NCBI GenBank assembly: GCA_964194935.1
Contig: CAXMOL010000127.1
Coordinates: forward strand, 1 to 23,203
Direction: 5' to 3'
Length of the DNA: 23,203 nucleotides
From: JACZWZ01 sp964194935
Lineage (GTDB): Bacteria > Actinomycetota > Acidimicrobiia > Spongiisociales > UBA11373
The position numbers and the translations under genes are program-made. Below, piece by piece: positions 8,515 to 14,822 of the stretch. Positions within the stretch are counted from its first letter, which is position 1; every line of letters begins with the position of its first letter. Under the pieces are notes generated by a model that saw only the letters and a program-made list of their open reading frames with translations, made no database searches and was not told the DNA's origin.

Positions 8515-9339
8515 ATGGCCGCCACCGACTTCCTTCCTGAGCTTGCGGACGATTGGGAACCGACGCGAGCCACGTTGCACGCCTACGCCCACGGAGTGAG
8601 CGCCCTCGCCAGGACCCACACCCCAGCCCATCCGAAGTGGTGGCATGCCAGCCTGAAGATGGCTCCAGGGGGTCTGGTGACCGAACCGATCCCACTACCC
8701 GCCGGTGGTCAGCTCAAGGGACGGATGGATCTCGAGCGCCACGTCATAGTCCTGGAGACCCAAAACGGTGAGTCCTTCGAATTCGATATGACGCAAGGTG
8801 CAACCGGGACCGAGATGGCAGATCAGCTCATCGAAGTGGCGACGGGACTGGGACTCGGCGGCGGTTACGACCGTGCCAAGTTCACCAACGACGAGCCGAG
8901 GACCTACGACAAGACACATGCGGTCACTTTCGCCAAAGTGCTCGCAAACGTGGCTTTGGTGTTCGACAGCCACCGCGACTCGCTGGGAGCATCGGTCAGC
9001 CCGCTGCAGATGTGGCCTCATGGCTTCGACCTCTCTTTCGAATGGCTCGGGACGAAGATGGAGTCCCACACCGAGAACGGTCAGCAGGAGGATCTTCCGG
9101 CACAGCTCAACCTCGGCTTCTACCCGGCCGGCGACGCCTACTTCTACTCGAACCCGTGGCCCTTCGATGAGTCCCTCCTAAGCCATGCGCTCCCGCACGG
9201 GGCAGTTTGGAATACCGAGGGCTGGCAGGGCAGCAAGATTCCCTATTCGAGCCTCGCCGGAGACCCCGACGCTGCCAAGAAGCTGGCTGAATACGCGCAG
9301 GCGGTCTTCGAGATAGCGAGCCCGACGCTCCTCTCCTGA
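8515..9339 (+). CDS. DUF5996 family protein
   Basis: This 274-residue soluble protein is of unknown function. It is recognised by PELADDWEPTRATLHAYAHG at the N-terminus, PHGFDLSFEWLG in the middle, and GFYPAGDAYFYSNPWPFDES followed by GAVWNTEGWQG near the C-terminus. These features are characteristic of the actinobacterial DUF5996 family. ATG 8515 is chosen because GAGAGGA precedes it and the conserved region begins right after. An upstream in-frame start at 8479 would add 12 residues of unlikely sequence. The gene is monocistronic and divergent from doxX, with 116 bp between them. Confidence 0.85.
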   Translation: MAATDFLPELADDWEPTRATLHAYAHGVSALARTHTPAHPKWWHASLKMAPGGLVTEPIPLPAGGQLKGRMDLERHVIVLETQNGESFEFDMTQGATGTEMADQLIEVATGLGLGGGYDRAKFTNDEPRTYDKTHAVTFAKVLANVALVFDSHRDSLGASVSPLQMWPHGFDLSFEWLGTKMESHTENGQQEDLPAQLNLGFYPAGDAYFYSNPWPFDESLLSHALPHGAVWNTEGWQGSKIPYSSLAGDPDAAKKLAEYAQAVFEIASPTLLS

Positions 9340-9366
9340 CCCAAGGCGCCAAGAAGGTCGTACAAG

Positions 9367-9383
9367 GGCGGTCTGGAGCCGCC
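9367..9383. terminator. Weak hairpin between convergent genes
   Basis: GGCGG, a 7-nt loop and CCGCC form a 5-bp GC stem in the 51-bp space between the convergent DUF5996 and heme-reductase genes. No T-run follows on either strand, so terminator function is only suggested by position. Confidence 0.3.
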
Positions 9384-9390
9384 GGAAGCG

Positions 9391-10083
9391 TTAGCCGCCC
9401 CTGCGAGGCGCGGCTGCGACCTCTTCGGGAAGCCCACGGCCAGTCGAATCTCCCAGGGCGCCACCGCGGATTTCTTCGTGGTCCACGGCAACCCGCTCGA
9501 CGATCCGGGGGCGCTGTGATGCTTGTGATGAACGGTCCGACCGGGCCTTTCTCCTGACCTTGCGCTTGGTAAGCACTCGATAAACGGTAAGAAACACCAC
9601 CAGGAGAACAGCGGCTCGCGAGCCAATCGTGTACGCCGGTGTCGAAGCATCGGTCCCCGCGGTCAACCCATGGACAATCGCCATCCAGAAGAGGACATAC
9701 GACGAAAGGTGGGTCCAACGCCACAAACGCCGCGGCACACGCTTTTGCAGGAGCGAAGTCAACTCAATCGCTGCCAGTAGATACATCGCAACAACGCCCC
9801 ACGCAACCGGCTGCGGCTTCCAAGTGGACGCCAGCGGAACCAGGATCTCGCTCGGACCGAATTCGATGTAGCTGTCTGCCACCAGCGCTGCCACATGAAC
9901 TGCGGTGAATATGACTGAAAGACCACCGATGTGTCGATGCAGGGCCAGGAGCCACTTCGGCGATGGCCGCCCCTGGAGCAATCGCGTCGAAAACAGCAGC
10001 CCCCACACCACCGCCATCGTCACCAAAACGAGCGCCACGATTCCCGACGAACGAGCCGTGTACCACCAGATCTGCTCACTCAT
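9391..10083 (-). CDS. Ferric reductase-like transmembrane heme protein
   Basis: This 230-residue membrane protein matches the ferric-reductase-like transmembrane domain (YedZ/MsrQ, NOX-like fold). Hydrophobic helices lie near residues 12-32, 50-70, 92-112, 126-140 and 152-170. Candidate heme-ligating histidines are His49 and/or His51 and His63 in one helix pair, and His125 and His138 in the other. No NAD or FAD domain is attached; a basic cytoplasmic tail of about 55 residues follows. ATG 10083 overlaps the apbE stop (ATGA). Cotranscription with an FMN transferase suggests it passes electrons across the membrane to a flavinylated or other exported acceptor. That link is inferred from context. 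Confidence 0.85.
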   Translation of the reverse strand: MSEQIWWYTARSSGIVALVLVTMAVVWGLLFSTRLLQGRPSPKWLLALHRHIGGLSVIFTAVHVAALVADSYIEFGPSEILVPLASTWKPQPVAWGVVAMYLLAAIELTSLLQKRVPRRLWRWTHLSSYVLFWMAIVHGLTAGTDASTPAYTIGSRAAVLLVVFLTVYRVLTKRKVRRKARSDRSSQASQRPRIVERVAVDHEEIRGGALGDSTGRGLPEEVAAAPRRGG

Positions 10084-10991
10084 ACCGCGTACGCCTCGAT
10101 TCCGTTCACGGCGTGATGGTCCCCGTTCGCGTCAACGATCAGAGCCGAGGCCTCGATAAGCACTCCGGCGGCCTGCTCCGGCGCCAGTCCTGCGATCTGC
10201 TTGGTGGCGGCGTCAGCCCACCAGGCATCAGCCGCTATCACCGACACCAGCTGAGCCATGCGTTCGTATGGCAGACCGGTGACGGGGTCGATCAAGTGGT
10301 GCACACTCGTGTCGCCGATGGTCCAACGGCGTCGCAGCGGAGTCGATGTCGCAAGTCCGGTGCCACCGGGTAGAAGAACTGTGAGAAGCGGGATTGGGCT
10401 GATCGCCGGCTCGACGATATCGAGCCGCCACGCGCCGTCCTCCGGTCCATCGCCGATTACCTTGACGTCGCCCCCCACGTTGATAAGAGCTCCGACGGCG
10501 CCGCCATCGATCATCGCGTCGGCTACTAGATCGGCCGCCAAACCTTTCCCCAACCCCCCAGGATCGAGCCGAACACCGGTAGGAACCGACAGCGTGCCTG
10601 CCACCCGATCGACGATGATCCCGTCACAGCCGTCACCGGGGAGAGGCTCGATCTTGCCAGGACGACTGAGACCGGCGAAGAAAGTTCGGTCGTACCCGAG
10701 CTGGGACAGATCCACCGTCGGGTCGAAACGCCCTCCGGTGAGCGTCCACGCCCCTACCAGGCGCTCCACCAAGGTGAGAGTTTCTGGTGCGACCGATACC
10801 GCACTTCCTGCAGCATCGTTTGCCCGGCTCAGATCGCTCGATTCCGAGAACCTCGTCCAACGCATCTCAAGGGCTCGCAGCAGTTCCTCGGCCCGTGCCG
10901 GGAGCGCTGCCGGTCCGCCGATGATCCGAATGTGGACAGCTGATCCCATCGCAGCAATACGCCGCTCGGTGCAGGAGGTCGCAAGCACCAC
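10080..10991 (-). CDS. apbE: FAD:protein FMN transferase (ApbE family)
   Basis: ApbE enzymes use FAD to attach FMN covalently to a Ser/Thr in a target protein, with Mg2+. Family motifs are visible: MGSAVHIRI at the start of the fold, a RFDPTVDLSQLGYD segment, DPGGLGKGLAADLV, INVGGDVKVIG, HHLIDPVTGLPY and the metal-binding WADAATK. GTG 10991 is chosen because a GGGAG sits 8 nt upstream and it begins just after the upstream stop. GTG 10988 and ATG 10949 are alternatives. The predicted 303-residue protein has no convincing signal peptide or lipobox, whereas many ApbE proteins are exported. It is coupled by ATGA overlap to the heme protein gene downstream. Confidence 0.9.
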   Translation of the reverse strand: MVLATSCTERRIAAMGSAVHIRIIGGPAALPARAEELLRALEMRWTRFSESSDLSRANDAAGSAVSVAPETLTLVERLVGAWTLTGGRFDPTVDLSQLGYDRTFFAGLSRPGKIEPLPGDGCDGIIVDRVAGTLSVPTGVRLDPGGLGKGLAADLVADAMIDGGAVGALINVGGDVKVIGDGPEDGAWRLDIVEPAISPIPLLTVLLPGGTGLATSTPLRRRWTIGDTSVHHLIDPVTGLPYERMAQLVSVIAADAWWADAATKQIAGLAPEQAAGVLIEASALIVDANGDHHAVNGIEAYAV

Positions 10992-10995
10992 CCGA

Positions 10996-11322
10996 TCAAC
11001 TCCCGCCGGACGTCGACTGCGCCGGTGCTGGAGCGCCGCCGCCGGTCGGAGCGGCACGCACTCGAACTATCGGAGCCGGTGCCTGGTGCACGACAACCCG
11101 AGACCCACCCAGCGTCATCTGCAGCACGATGTCCGGCTCTGGGACGTCCACCACTACCCGGCGCACGATCGTCTGTGGCACAGGAGCGACCGGTGCGGCC
11201 TCGGCCGCCGCGACGCCGGTGTCGATGAGACCGATGACGCCAAGACCTGCAGCAACGCTGGCGCCGGTTACAAGGAGCTTCGTTGCCGTACCCGCCGGTG
11301 ACGGGCGCGGCCGGTCAGTCAT
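10996..11322 (-). CDS. Small exported or membrane-anchored protein, Pro/Ala-rich
   Basis: This 108-residue protein is not recognised. After a short basic N-terminus it has one hydrophobic segment at about 14-36, ending in a TGVAAAEAAP stretch that could be a signal peptidase site or an uncleaved anchor. The rest is a Val-rich strand-like segment (TIVRRVVVDVPEPDIVLQMT) and a Pro/Ala/Gly-rich tail. ATG 11322 overlaps the upstream stop by 8 nt and gives the family-less protein a sensible start; an upstream extension would read through the repeat of the neighbouring gene. The gene ends 4 nt before the apbE start. It is presumably an extracytoplasmic partner of the heme protein. Confidence 0.7.
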   Translation of the reverse strand: MTDRPRPSPAGTATKLLVTGASVAAGLGVIGLIDTGVAAAEAAPVAPVPQTIVRRVVVDVPEPDIVLQMTLGGSRVVVHQAPAPIVRVRAAPTGGGAPAPAQSTSGGS

Positions 11323-11701
11323 CGTCCTTTTCGGATTTCCCGGATTTCCCGGACTTCCCGGACTTCTCGTGATCCTCGCCGAAGGAAGCCTGAACGGCTG
11401 CGGGACCGCTCGCCGCGGGAGCATCCACCCAGACGACGGCCGGTGCAACATCTGATTCGATGACGGTCACACCACCACTGGTCGTGTAGCTACGGACCTC
11501 GGTCGACGGAGGCGATCCGGGCTCGGGCACCGGATTGCCTGCCTCGTCGACATACTCGATCACAACGGTCGGCTCGGGATTCGTCGTCGGCACGCTGACG
11601 GTTGGGGTTGTGGCGCCGGATACGACAGAAAGTGCACTCGCCCCGCCGGCTACCACCAGTACCAGTGCGGCGGCGGCTGCCACCACGCCCTTTTTGTCCA
11701 T
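11315..11701 (-). CDS. Small secreted protein with Lys-Ser-Gly repeat tail
   Basis: This 128-residue protein is of no recognised family. It has a clear signal peptide (DKK, then an Ala/Val-rich core to residue 23 or so, with GGASA as a likely cleavage site). Directly after it comes SVVSGATTP, which resembles the DxxSGAT flavinylation motif used by ApbE except that Ser replaces the Asp. The middle is acidic and Pro-rich, and the C-terminus carries KSG repeats ending in EKDDD. AGGAGAG precedes ATG 11701 with 4-nt spacing. It is the first gene of the apbE operon and overlaps the next gene by 8 nt. A role as the ApbE substrate is plausible but unproven. Confidence 0.75.
   Translation of the reverse strand: MDKKGVVAAAAALVLVVAGGASALSVVSGATTPTVSVPTTNPEPTVVIEYVDEAGNPVPEPGSPPSTEVRSYTTSGGVTVIESDVAPAVVWVDAPAASGPAAVQASFGEDHEKSGKSGKSGKSEKDDD
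11331..11366 (-). repeat. 9-bp tandem repeat encoding KSG units
   Basis: Four 9-bp units (TCGGATTTC, CCGGATTTC, CCGGACTTC, CCGGACTTC on the plus strand) encode the Lys-Ser-Gly repeats at the C-terminus of the small secreted protein. Confidence 0.85.
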
Positions 11702-11747
11702 GATGCTCTCCTGTGCTCGATTCCTTACCTGAGGTTGCAGCAGAGAG

Positions 11748-11769
11748 CCTTAACGGCGCCTTAGCGGTC
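11748..11769. promoter_or_regulatory. Tandem 11-bp operator-like repeat upstream of the redox operon and dinB
   Basis: CCTTAACGG and CCTTAGCGG occur in direct orientation exactly 11 bp apart (11748 and 11759). One-turn direct repeats are typical binding sites for OmpR/PhoP-type response regulators. The site lies 47 bp upstream of the small secreted gene (minus) and 48 bp upstream of dinB (plus), so it could control either one. Confidence 0.4.
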
Positions 11770-11804
11770 TCCAAGAATCAGCAAGCGCCGTCACACCCAT
11801 TCGG

Positions 11805-11810
11805 CATACT
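11805..11810 (+). promoter_or_regulatory. Putative -10 hexamer CATACT for dinB
   Basis: CATACT matches four of six TATAAT positions and is followed by 7 nt and the ATG at 11818, compatible with a leaderless mRNA. A GGAGG only 2 nt before the ATG is too close for a normal ribosome-binding site. Confidence 0.35.
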
Positions 11811-11817
11811 GGAGGCC

Positions 11818-13062
11818 ATGCGCGGCGAGGCAACGATCCTTCACGCCGATCTCGATGCGTTCTACGCGTCGGTGGCGGTGCGCGACGACCCCACCCTGCG
11901 CGGTCTGCCGGTAGCGGTGGGTGGGGGCGTGATCCTGGCAGCCACCTACGAGGCCCGGAGGTTCGGGGTCCGCTCGGCGATGAGCGGGGCCGAAGCCCGC
12001 CGCCGCTGCCCAGACCTTCGAATCGTCCCCGCCTCTTTCGAGGATTACGTGGCGAGCAGCAAACTAGTTATGGAGGTTTTCGAGCGCTACACGCCTCTCG
12101 TTCAGTCGATCTCGATCGACGAGGCGTTTCTCGATGTGGCCGGGTCGGTTGGGTTGTTCGGGCCACCCGCATCGATGGCGGCCTCGATCCGCGAGGCCGT
12201 TCGCACCGAGATTGGTCTTCCGATCTCCGTCGGAGCCGCTACGACCAAGCATCTCGCAAAGATCGCCAGCAGAGTCGCCAAACCCGATGGACTAGTAGTG
12301 GTTCCCGCCGGACGGGAGACCGAGTTCCTGCATCCTCTGCCGGTCACCTATCTCTGGGGGGTCGGTCCGGTGGGGGAGGAGCGACTGGCCAGGTACGGAA
12401 TCCACACCATCGGCGAGCTGGCGGCCTTTCGCCCTGACACGCTGGCCAGCTGGCTTGGCGAGCACTGGGGCCCGCACCTGTGGCACCTGGCCAACAATCG
12501 GGATTCGCGCCCGGTCGAGCGATCGTCCAATGCGGGATCGGTCGGAGCTCAGAGCGCCGGACGTGCCACGGATGTCGAGGTGCGTCATCGAACACTCCTC
12601 TCACTGTCCGAGCGGATCGGCACCCGACTCCGTCGCAAGACACGTGCCGGACGCCGGATCACCGTGCGGGTGCGATTCGACGACATGACCGCGGTCACCC
12701 GGGCTGCGATGCTCCCCGGGCCGATCGCGGAAACGGACGCCATCTACCACCAGGCTGCGGCACTCGCCGATGCTCTCGTCGCCGACCGCGGCGAGGGGCG
12801 CGAGGTCAGTCTGGTCGGAATCTCCGTATCGCTCCTGCAGAAGGCGCCGCATATTCAGCTGGAATTGGCTCTGGACGGACTCCCCGAGGACGCGGTGGTC
12901 CGTGCCGGTTCCGCCGAGAACACCCGACAGCACGATCTCGATGAGGCGGTAGATAGAGCTCGGGAACGCTTTGGCCGTGGCGCAGTACGACGAGCCGCCA
13001 ACCTCGGATTCGAGGCAGAGATCAGATCACCGACCGACGAACTCAAAACCGACGAGCAGTAG
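11818..13062 (+). CDS. dinB: DNA polymerase IV (Y-family translesion polymerase)
   Basis: This is an error-prone lesion-bypass DNA polymerase. Catalytic carboxylates are Asp11 in LHADLDAFYASV and Asp101/Glu102 in SISIDEAFLDV, and the likely steric-gate residue is Tyr16. The thumb-region VGAATTKHLAKIASRVAKPDG segment and a full little-finger domain (SLSERIGTRLRRKTRAGR onward) are present. The 414-residue length is slightly above classic DinB. ATG 11818 is chosen because the conserved domain begins at once; the upstream extension to 11713 looks non-coding. No LexA-type box was seen upstream. Its TAG stop forms part of the -10-like hexamer of the next gene. Confidence 0.93.
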   Translation: MRGEATILHADLDAFYASVAVRDDPTLRGLPVAVGGGVILAATYEARRFGVRSAMSGAEARRRCPDLRIVPASFEDYVASSKLVMEVFERYTPLVQSISIDEAFLDVAGSVGLFGPPASMAASIREAVRTEIGLPISVGAATTKHLAKIASRVAKPDGLVVVPAGRETEFLHPLPVTYLWGVGPVGEERLARYGIHTIGELAAFRPDTLASWLGEHWGPHLWHLANNRDSRPVERSSNAGSVGAQSAGRATDVEVRHRTLLSLSERIGTRLRRKTRAGRRITVRVRFDDMTAVTRAAMLPGPIAETDAIYHQAAALADALVADRGEGREVSLVGISVSLLQKAPHIQLELALDGLPEDAVVRAGSAENTRQHDLDEAVDRARERFGRGAVRRAANLGFEAEIRSPTDELKTDEQ

Positions 13063-13065
13063 CGT
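13060..13065 (+). promoter_or_regulatory. Putative -10 hexamer TAGCGT before the LLM oxidoreductase gene
   Basis: The dinB stop codon TAG supplies the first three bases of TAGCGT, followed by 6 nt and ATG 13072. This fits the leaderless spacing seen elsewhere in the window. There is no Shine-Dalgarno sequence before this ATG. Confidence 0.4.
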
Positions 13066-13071
13066 CGGCGC

Positions 13072-14007
13072 ATGCGTTACAGCGTATGGGTAAGCAGTGG
13101 CCACTCCTGGGACGACATTCTCGGCCTGAGTCGACACGTAGAGGAGACCGGCTGGGACGGGGTATGGATTCCCGATCATTTCATGCCGCCCGCCGCCGGG
13201 TACGGCAACGAACCGGACCCAGGACATGATCCTGAACTGGATCCGGTACACGAAGGCTGGACGGTCCTGGCAGCCCTGGCCGGCCTGGTACCCCGAGTCA
13301 GCCTCGGGATGCTCGTCAGCGGCAACACCTACCGGCATCCGGCCGTTCTCGCCAAGATGGCCGCCACCATCGATCACATCTCCGGAGGTCGACACATTCT
13401 CGGGCTCGGCTCGGGCTGGCAAGAGAACGAGCACACCCGATACGGCATCGCGTATCCGAGCCCGGCCGAACTCTCCGATCGACTCGAAGAGGCGGCCTCG
13501 GTCATTACATCCCTCTTCTCTGCGACCCGCAGCTCACTGCCCGGCACCTTCTACCAGCTGTCCGAGGCCCCGCTCGAGCCCAAGCCCCTACAGAGCCCGA
13601 TGCCGCTGCTCATCGGCGGGGGAGGGGAGAGGCGGACCATCCGCACTGCGGCGCGCTACGCCACCCACTGGAATGCGTGGGGCACCCCGGAGACGATGGC
13701 TCGCAAGGTCGCCAAGTTGGCCAAACATTGCGACGACGCCGGACGAGATCCGGCTGAGGTGAGTGCCTCAGCAAACTCGTTTCTCGTCGTTCACGACGAC
13801 CCCAATGCCGGAGCCACGGCCAGAGAGGCGATGGGGGACAAGGGTGGCCTGGTCGGAACTCCTGATCAGATTCGCAGCCAGATCGACGCCTACACCAAAG
13901 CAGGAGTGGATGAGCTAATCATCGCCAGCTTCAACCACTCACCGGAGGCGTTGATGGGAGCGTTGGCCCGCCTCCAAGAGATAATCGTCCAGGGGAACGG
14001 AACCTGA
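13072..14007 (+). CDS. LLM-class F420-dependent oxidoreductase
   Basis: This is a luciferase-like monooxygenase-fold TIM barrel of the group that normally uses coenzyme F420. It starts MRYSVWVSSG and has the family segments GWDGVWIPDHFMPP, LGMLVSGNTYRHPAVLAKMAATIDHISGGR (residues 81-110), LGLGSGWQENEH and MPLLIGGGGERRTIR. The GGR-LGLGSGW region forms the cofactor pocket in this class. It has 311 residues and no signal. The substrate is unknown. It is followed 11 nt later by the candidate selenoprotein gene and then by a Ddn-like gene that also belongs to an F420-using family, suggesting a small redox cassette. Confidence 0.9.
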   Translation: MRYSVWVSSGHSWDDILGLSRHVEETGWDGVWIPDHFMPPAAGYGNEPDPGHDPELDPVHEGWTVLAALAGLVPRVSLGMLVSGNTYRHPAVLAKMAATIDHISGGRHILGLGSGWQENEHTRYGIAYPSPAELSDRLEEAASVITSLFSATRSSLPGTFYQLSEAPLEPKPLQSPMPLLIGGGGERRTIRTAARYATHWNAWGTPETMARKVAKLAKHCDDAGRDPAEVSASANSFLVVHDDPNAGATAREAMGDKGGLVGTPDQIRSQIDAYTKAGVDELIIASFNHSPEALMGALARLQEIIVQGNGT

Positions 14008-14018
14008 CAGGAGAGCAA

Positions 14019-14297
14019 GTGAAGTCGGAGCAGATGGACAAATTCGCCGAGTTCTACGACTCGGCTCGCCACAATCAGACCCTTGATGATCGGACGACGC
14101 TGCTGCTGCATCTCGCAGCCGCGATGGCACTCGGATGCGAACCGTGAATGGTCTCCTACTTTGGGGTCGCCAAAGAACAGGGATTGTCAGCAGCTGAGTT
14201 GGATGCGGTCACCGCCATCGTGATGGCAGTGGCCGCCGGGAAAGTACGGGCTCAATTCGCCGACGCCCGCGTCCGTCACCGCCACGAAGCGGAGTGA
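14019..14297 (+). CDS. AhpD-like/CMD-family protein, candidate selenoprotein (CxxU, in-frame TGA at 14145)
   Basis: Reading GTG 14019 through the TGA at 14145-14147 gives a 92-residue protein ending at TGA 14295. The order is a helix FAEFYDSARHN, DDRTTLLLHLAAAMALGCEP, residue 43, then MVSYFGVAKEQGLSAAELDA and a final Ala-rich helix. This is the alkylhydroperoxidase-D/carboxymuconolactone-decarboxylase fold, whose redox site is CxxC. Cys40 is present, and the TGA falls exactly at the second Cys, so the site reads CEPU. No other stop or frameshift interrupts it. AGGAGAG precedes GTG 14019 with 3-nt spacing, and the gene follows the LLM gene by 11 nt. A SECIS-like hairpin starts 11 nt after the TGA. 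AhpD-like and CMD selenoproteins with CxxU are known. The family His four residues after the second Cys is Tyr47 here. The alternative is a pseudogene or a sequencing error. Confidence 0.8.
14159..14175 (+). promoter_or_regulatory. Candidate bacterial SECIS hairpin
   Basis: CTTTGG (14159-14164), loop GGTCG (14165-14169) and CCAAAG (14170-14175) form a perfect 6-bp stem. The loop begins with GG, matching the known need for a G in the first two loop positions. It lies 17 nt after the TGA, within the usual 16-37 nt window for bacterial SelB recognition. Weak outer pairing (TCC with GGA) could extend it through an internal loop. Confidence 0.65.
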
Positions 14298-14334
14298 GCC
14301 GAATCTCTTAGGAGCAGCACAGCAGGAGGTCTCG

Positions 14335-14706
14335 ATGCCAATGCCAAAGTGGTGGGGCCACATCAACAAGCGCGTGTTCAACCCTGGCCAGATCAAGAAA
14401 GGCGTCAGCCCGGTCCTGACGCATGTAGGGAGGGCCTCAGGAAGAACCTTCCAGACACCTCTCGACGCCCATCCCATCGACGGCGGCTACATCTTCATCC
14501 TGGTGTACGGGTCGGGTTCGGACTGGGTCAAGAACATCATCGCTGCCGGGATCGCCAGCCTGAGAGTGAGAGGGGAGGAGATTCCCCTGGAATCACCCCG
14601 GGTCATTACAGAGGAGGCCGCCTGGGAGTTGCTGCCGCCGACGACCAAACGGCCCCCCAAGTTCCTCCGAATCTCCGAGTATCTACAGATGGATACCAGC
14701 CGATAG
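14335..14706 (+). CDS. Nitroreductase/deazaflavin-dependent (Ddn-like) split-barrel protein
   Basis: This 123-residue protein belongs to the nitroreductase/F420H(2)-dependent quinone-reductase-like family (PNPOx-like split barrel). Recognisable parts are the N-terminal WWGHINKRVFNPG, LTHVGRASGRTFQTPLDAHP, YIFILVYGSGSDWVKNI and a final RISEYLQM. The GR.SGR..TP and YGS..DWV.N patterns are the family's usual cofactor-side motifs. AGGAGG with 4-nt spacing precedes ATG 14335. The gene lies 37 nt after the candidate selenoprotein and likely shares its transcript with the LLM gene. It is the last rightward gene before the dif-like site. Confidence 0.87.
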   Translation: MPMPKWWGHINKRVFNPGQIKKGVSPVLTHVGRASGRTFQTPLDAHPIDGGYIFILVYGSGSDWVKNIIAAGIASLRVRGEEIPLESPRVITEEAAWELLPPTTKRPPKFLRISEYLQMDTSR

Positions 14707-14769
14707 GCCAGGGGAGGGAGATGCGATGCCGATCGGGGGAGGTCCACATGACTATCGTCGCTAGCACTA

Positions 14770-14797
14770 ACTTTACATAACGTGGATTATGGGCGCT
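14770..14797 (-). other. dif-like XerC/XerD recombination site
   Basis: Read on the minus strand the site is arm AGCGCCCATAA, spacer TCCACG, arm TTATGTAAAGT. The inner CATAA/TTATG bases are perfectly symmetrical around a 6-nt spacer. The right arm matches the E. coli XerD arm TTATGTTAAAT at 9 of 11 bases, and resembles the recalled actinobacterial form TTATGTCAAGT even more closely. It lies in the intergenic space between convergent genes. It is more likely a chromosomal dif than a phage attachment site, because no integrase or mobile gene is nearby. Confidence 0.62.
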
Positions 14798-14822
14798 TAC
14801 CCAGGCTGCGGTACAAGAACCC

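Noticed and set aside
11702..11817. LexA/SOS box upstream of dinB
   Set aside because: No sequence resembling the actinobacterial CGAAC-N4-GTTCG box was found in this interval.
14019..14147. Reading the CMD-family gene as a pseudogene with a premature stop
   Set aside because: The stop is TGA at exactly the redox Cys position, the frame is otherwise intact, and a SECIS-like hairpin follows. A random lesion would rarely give all three. It remains the main alternative.
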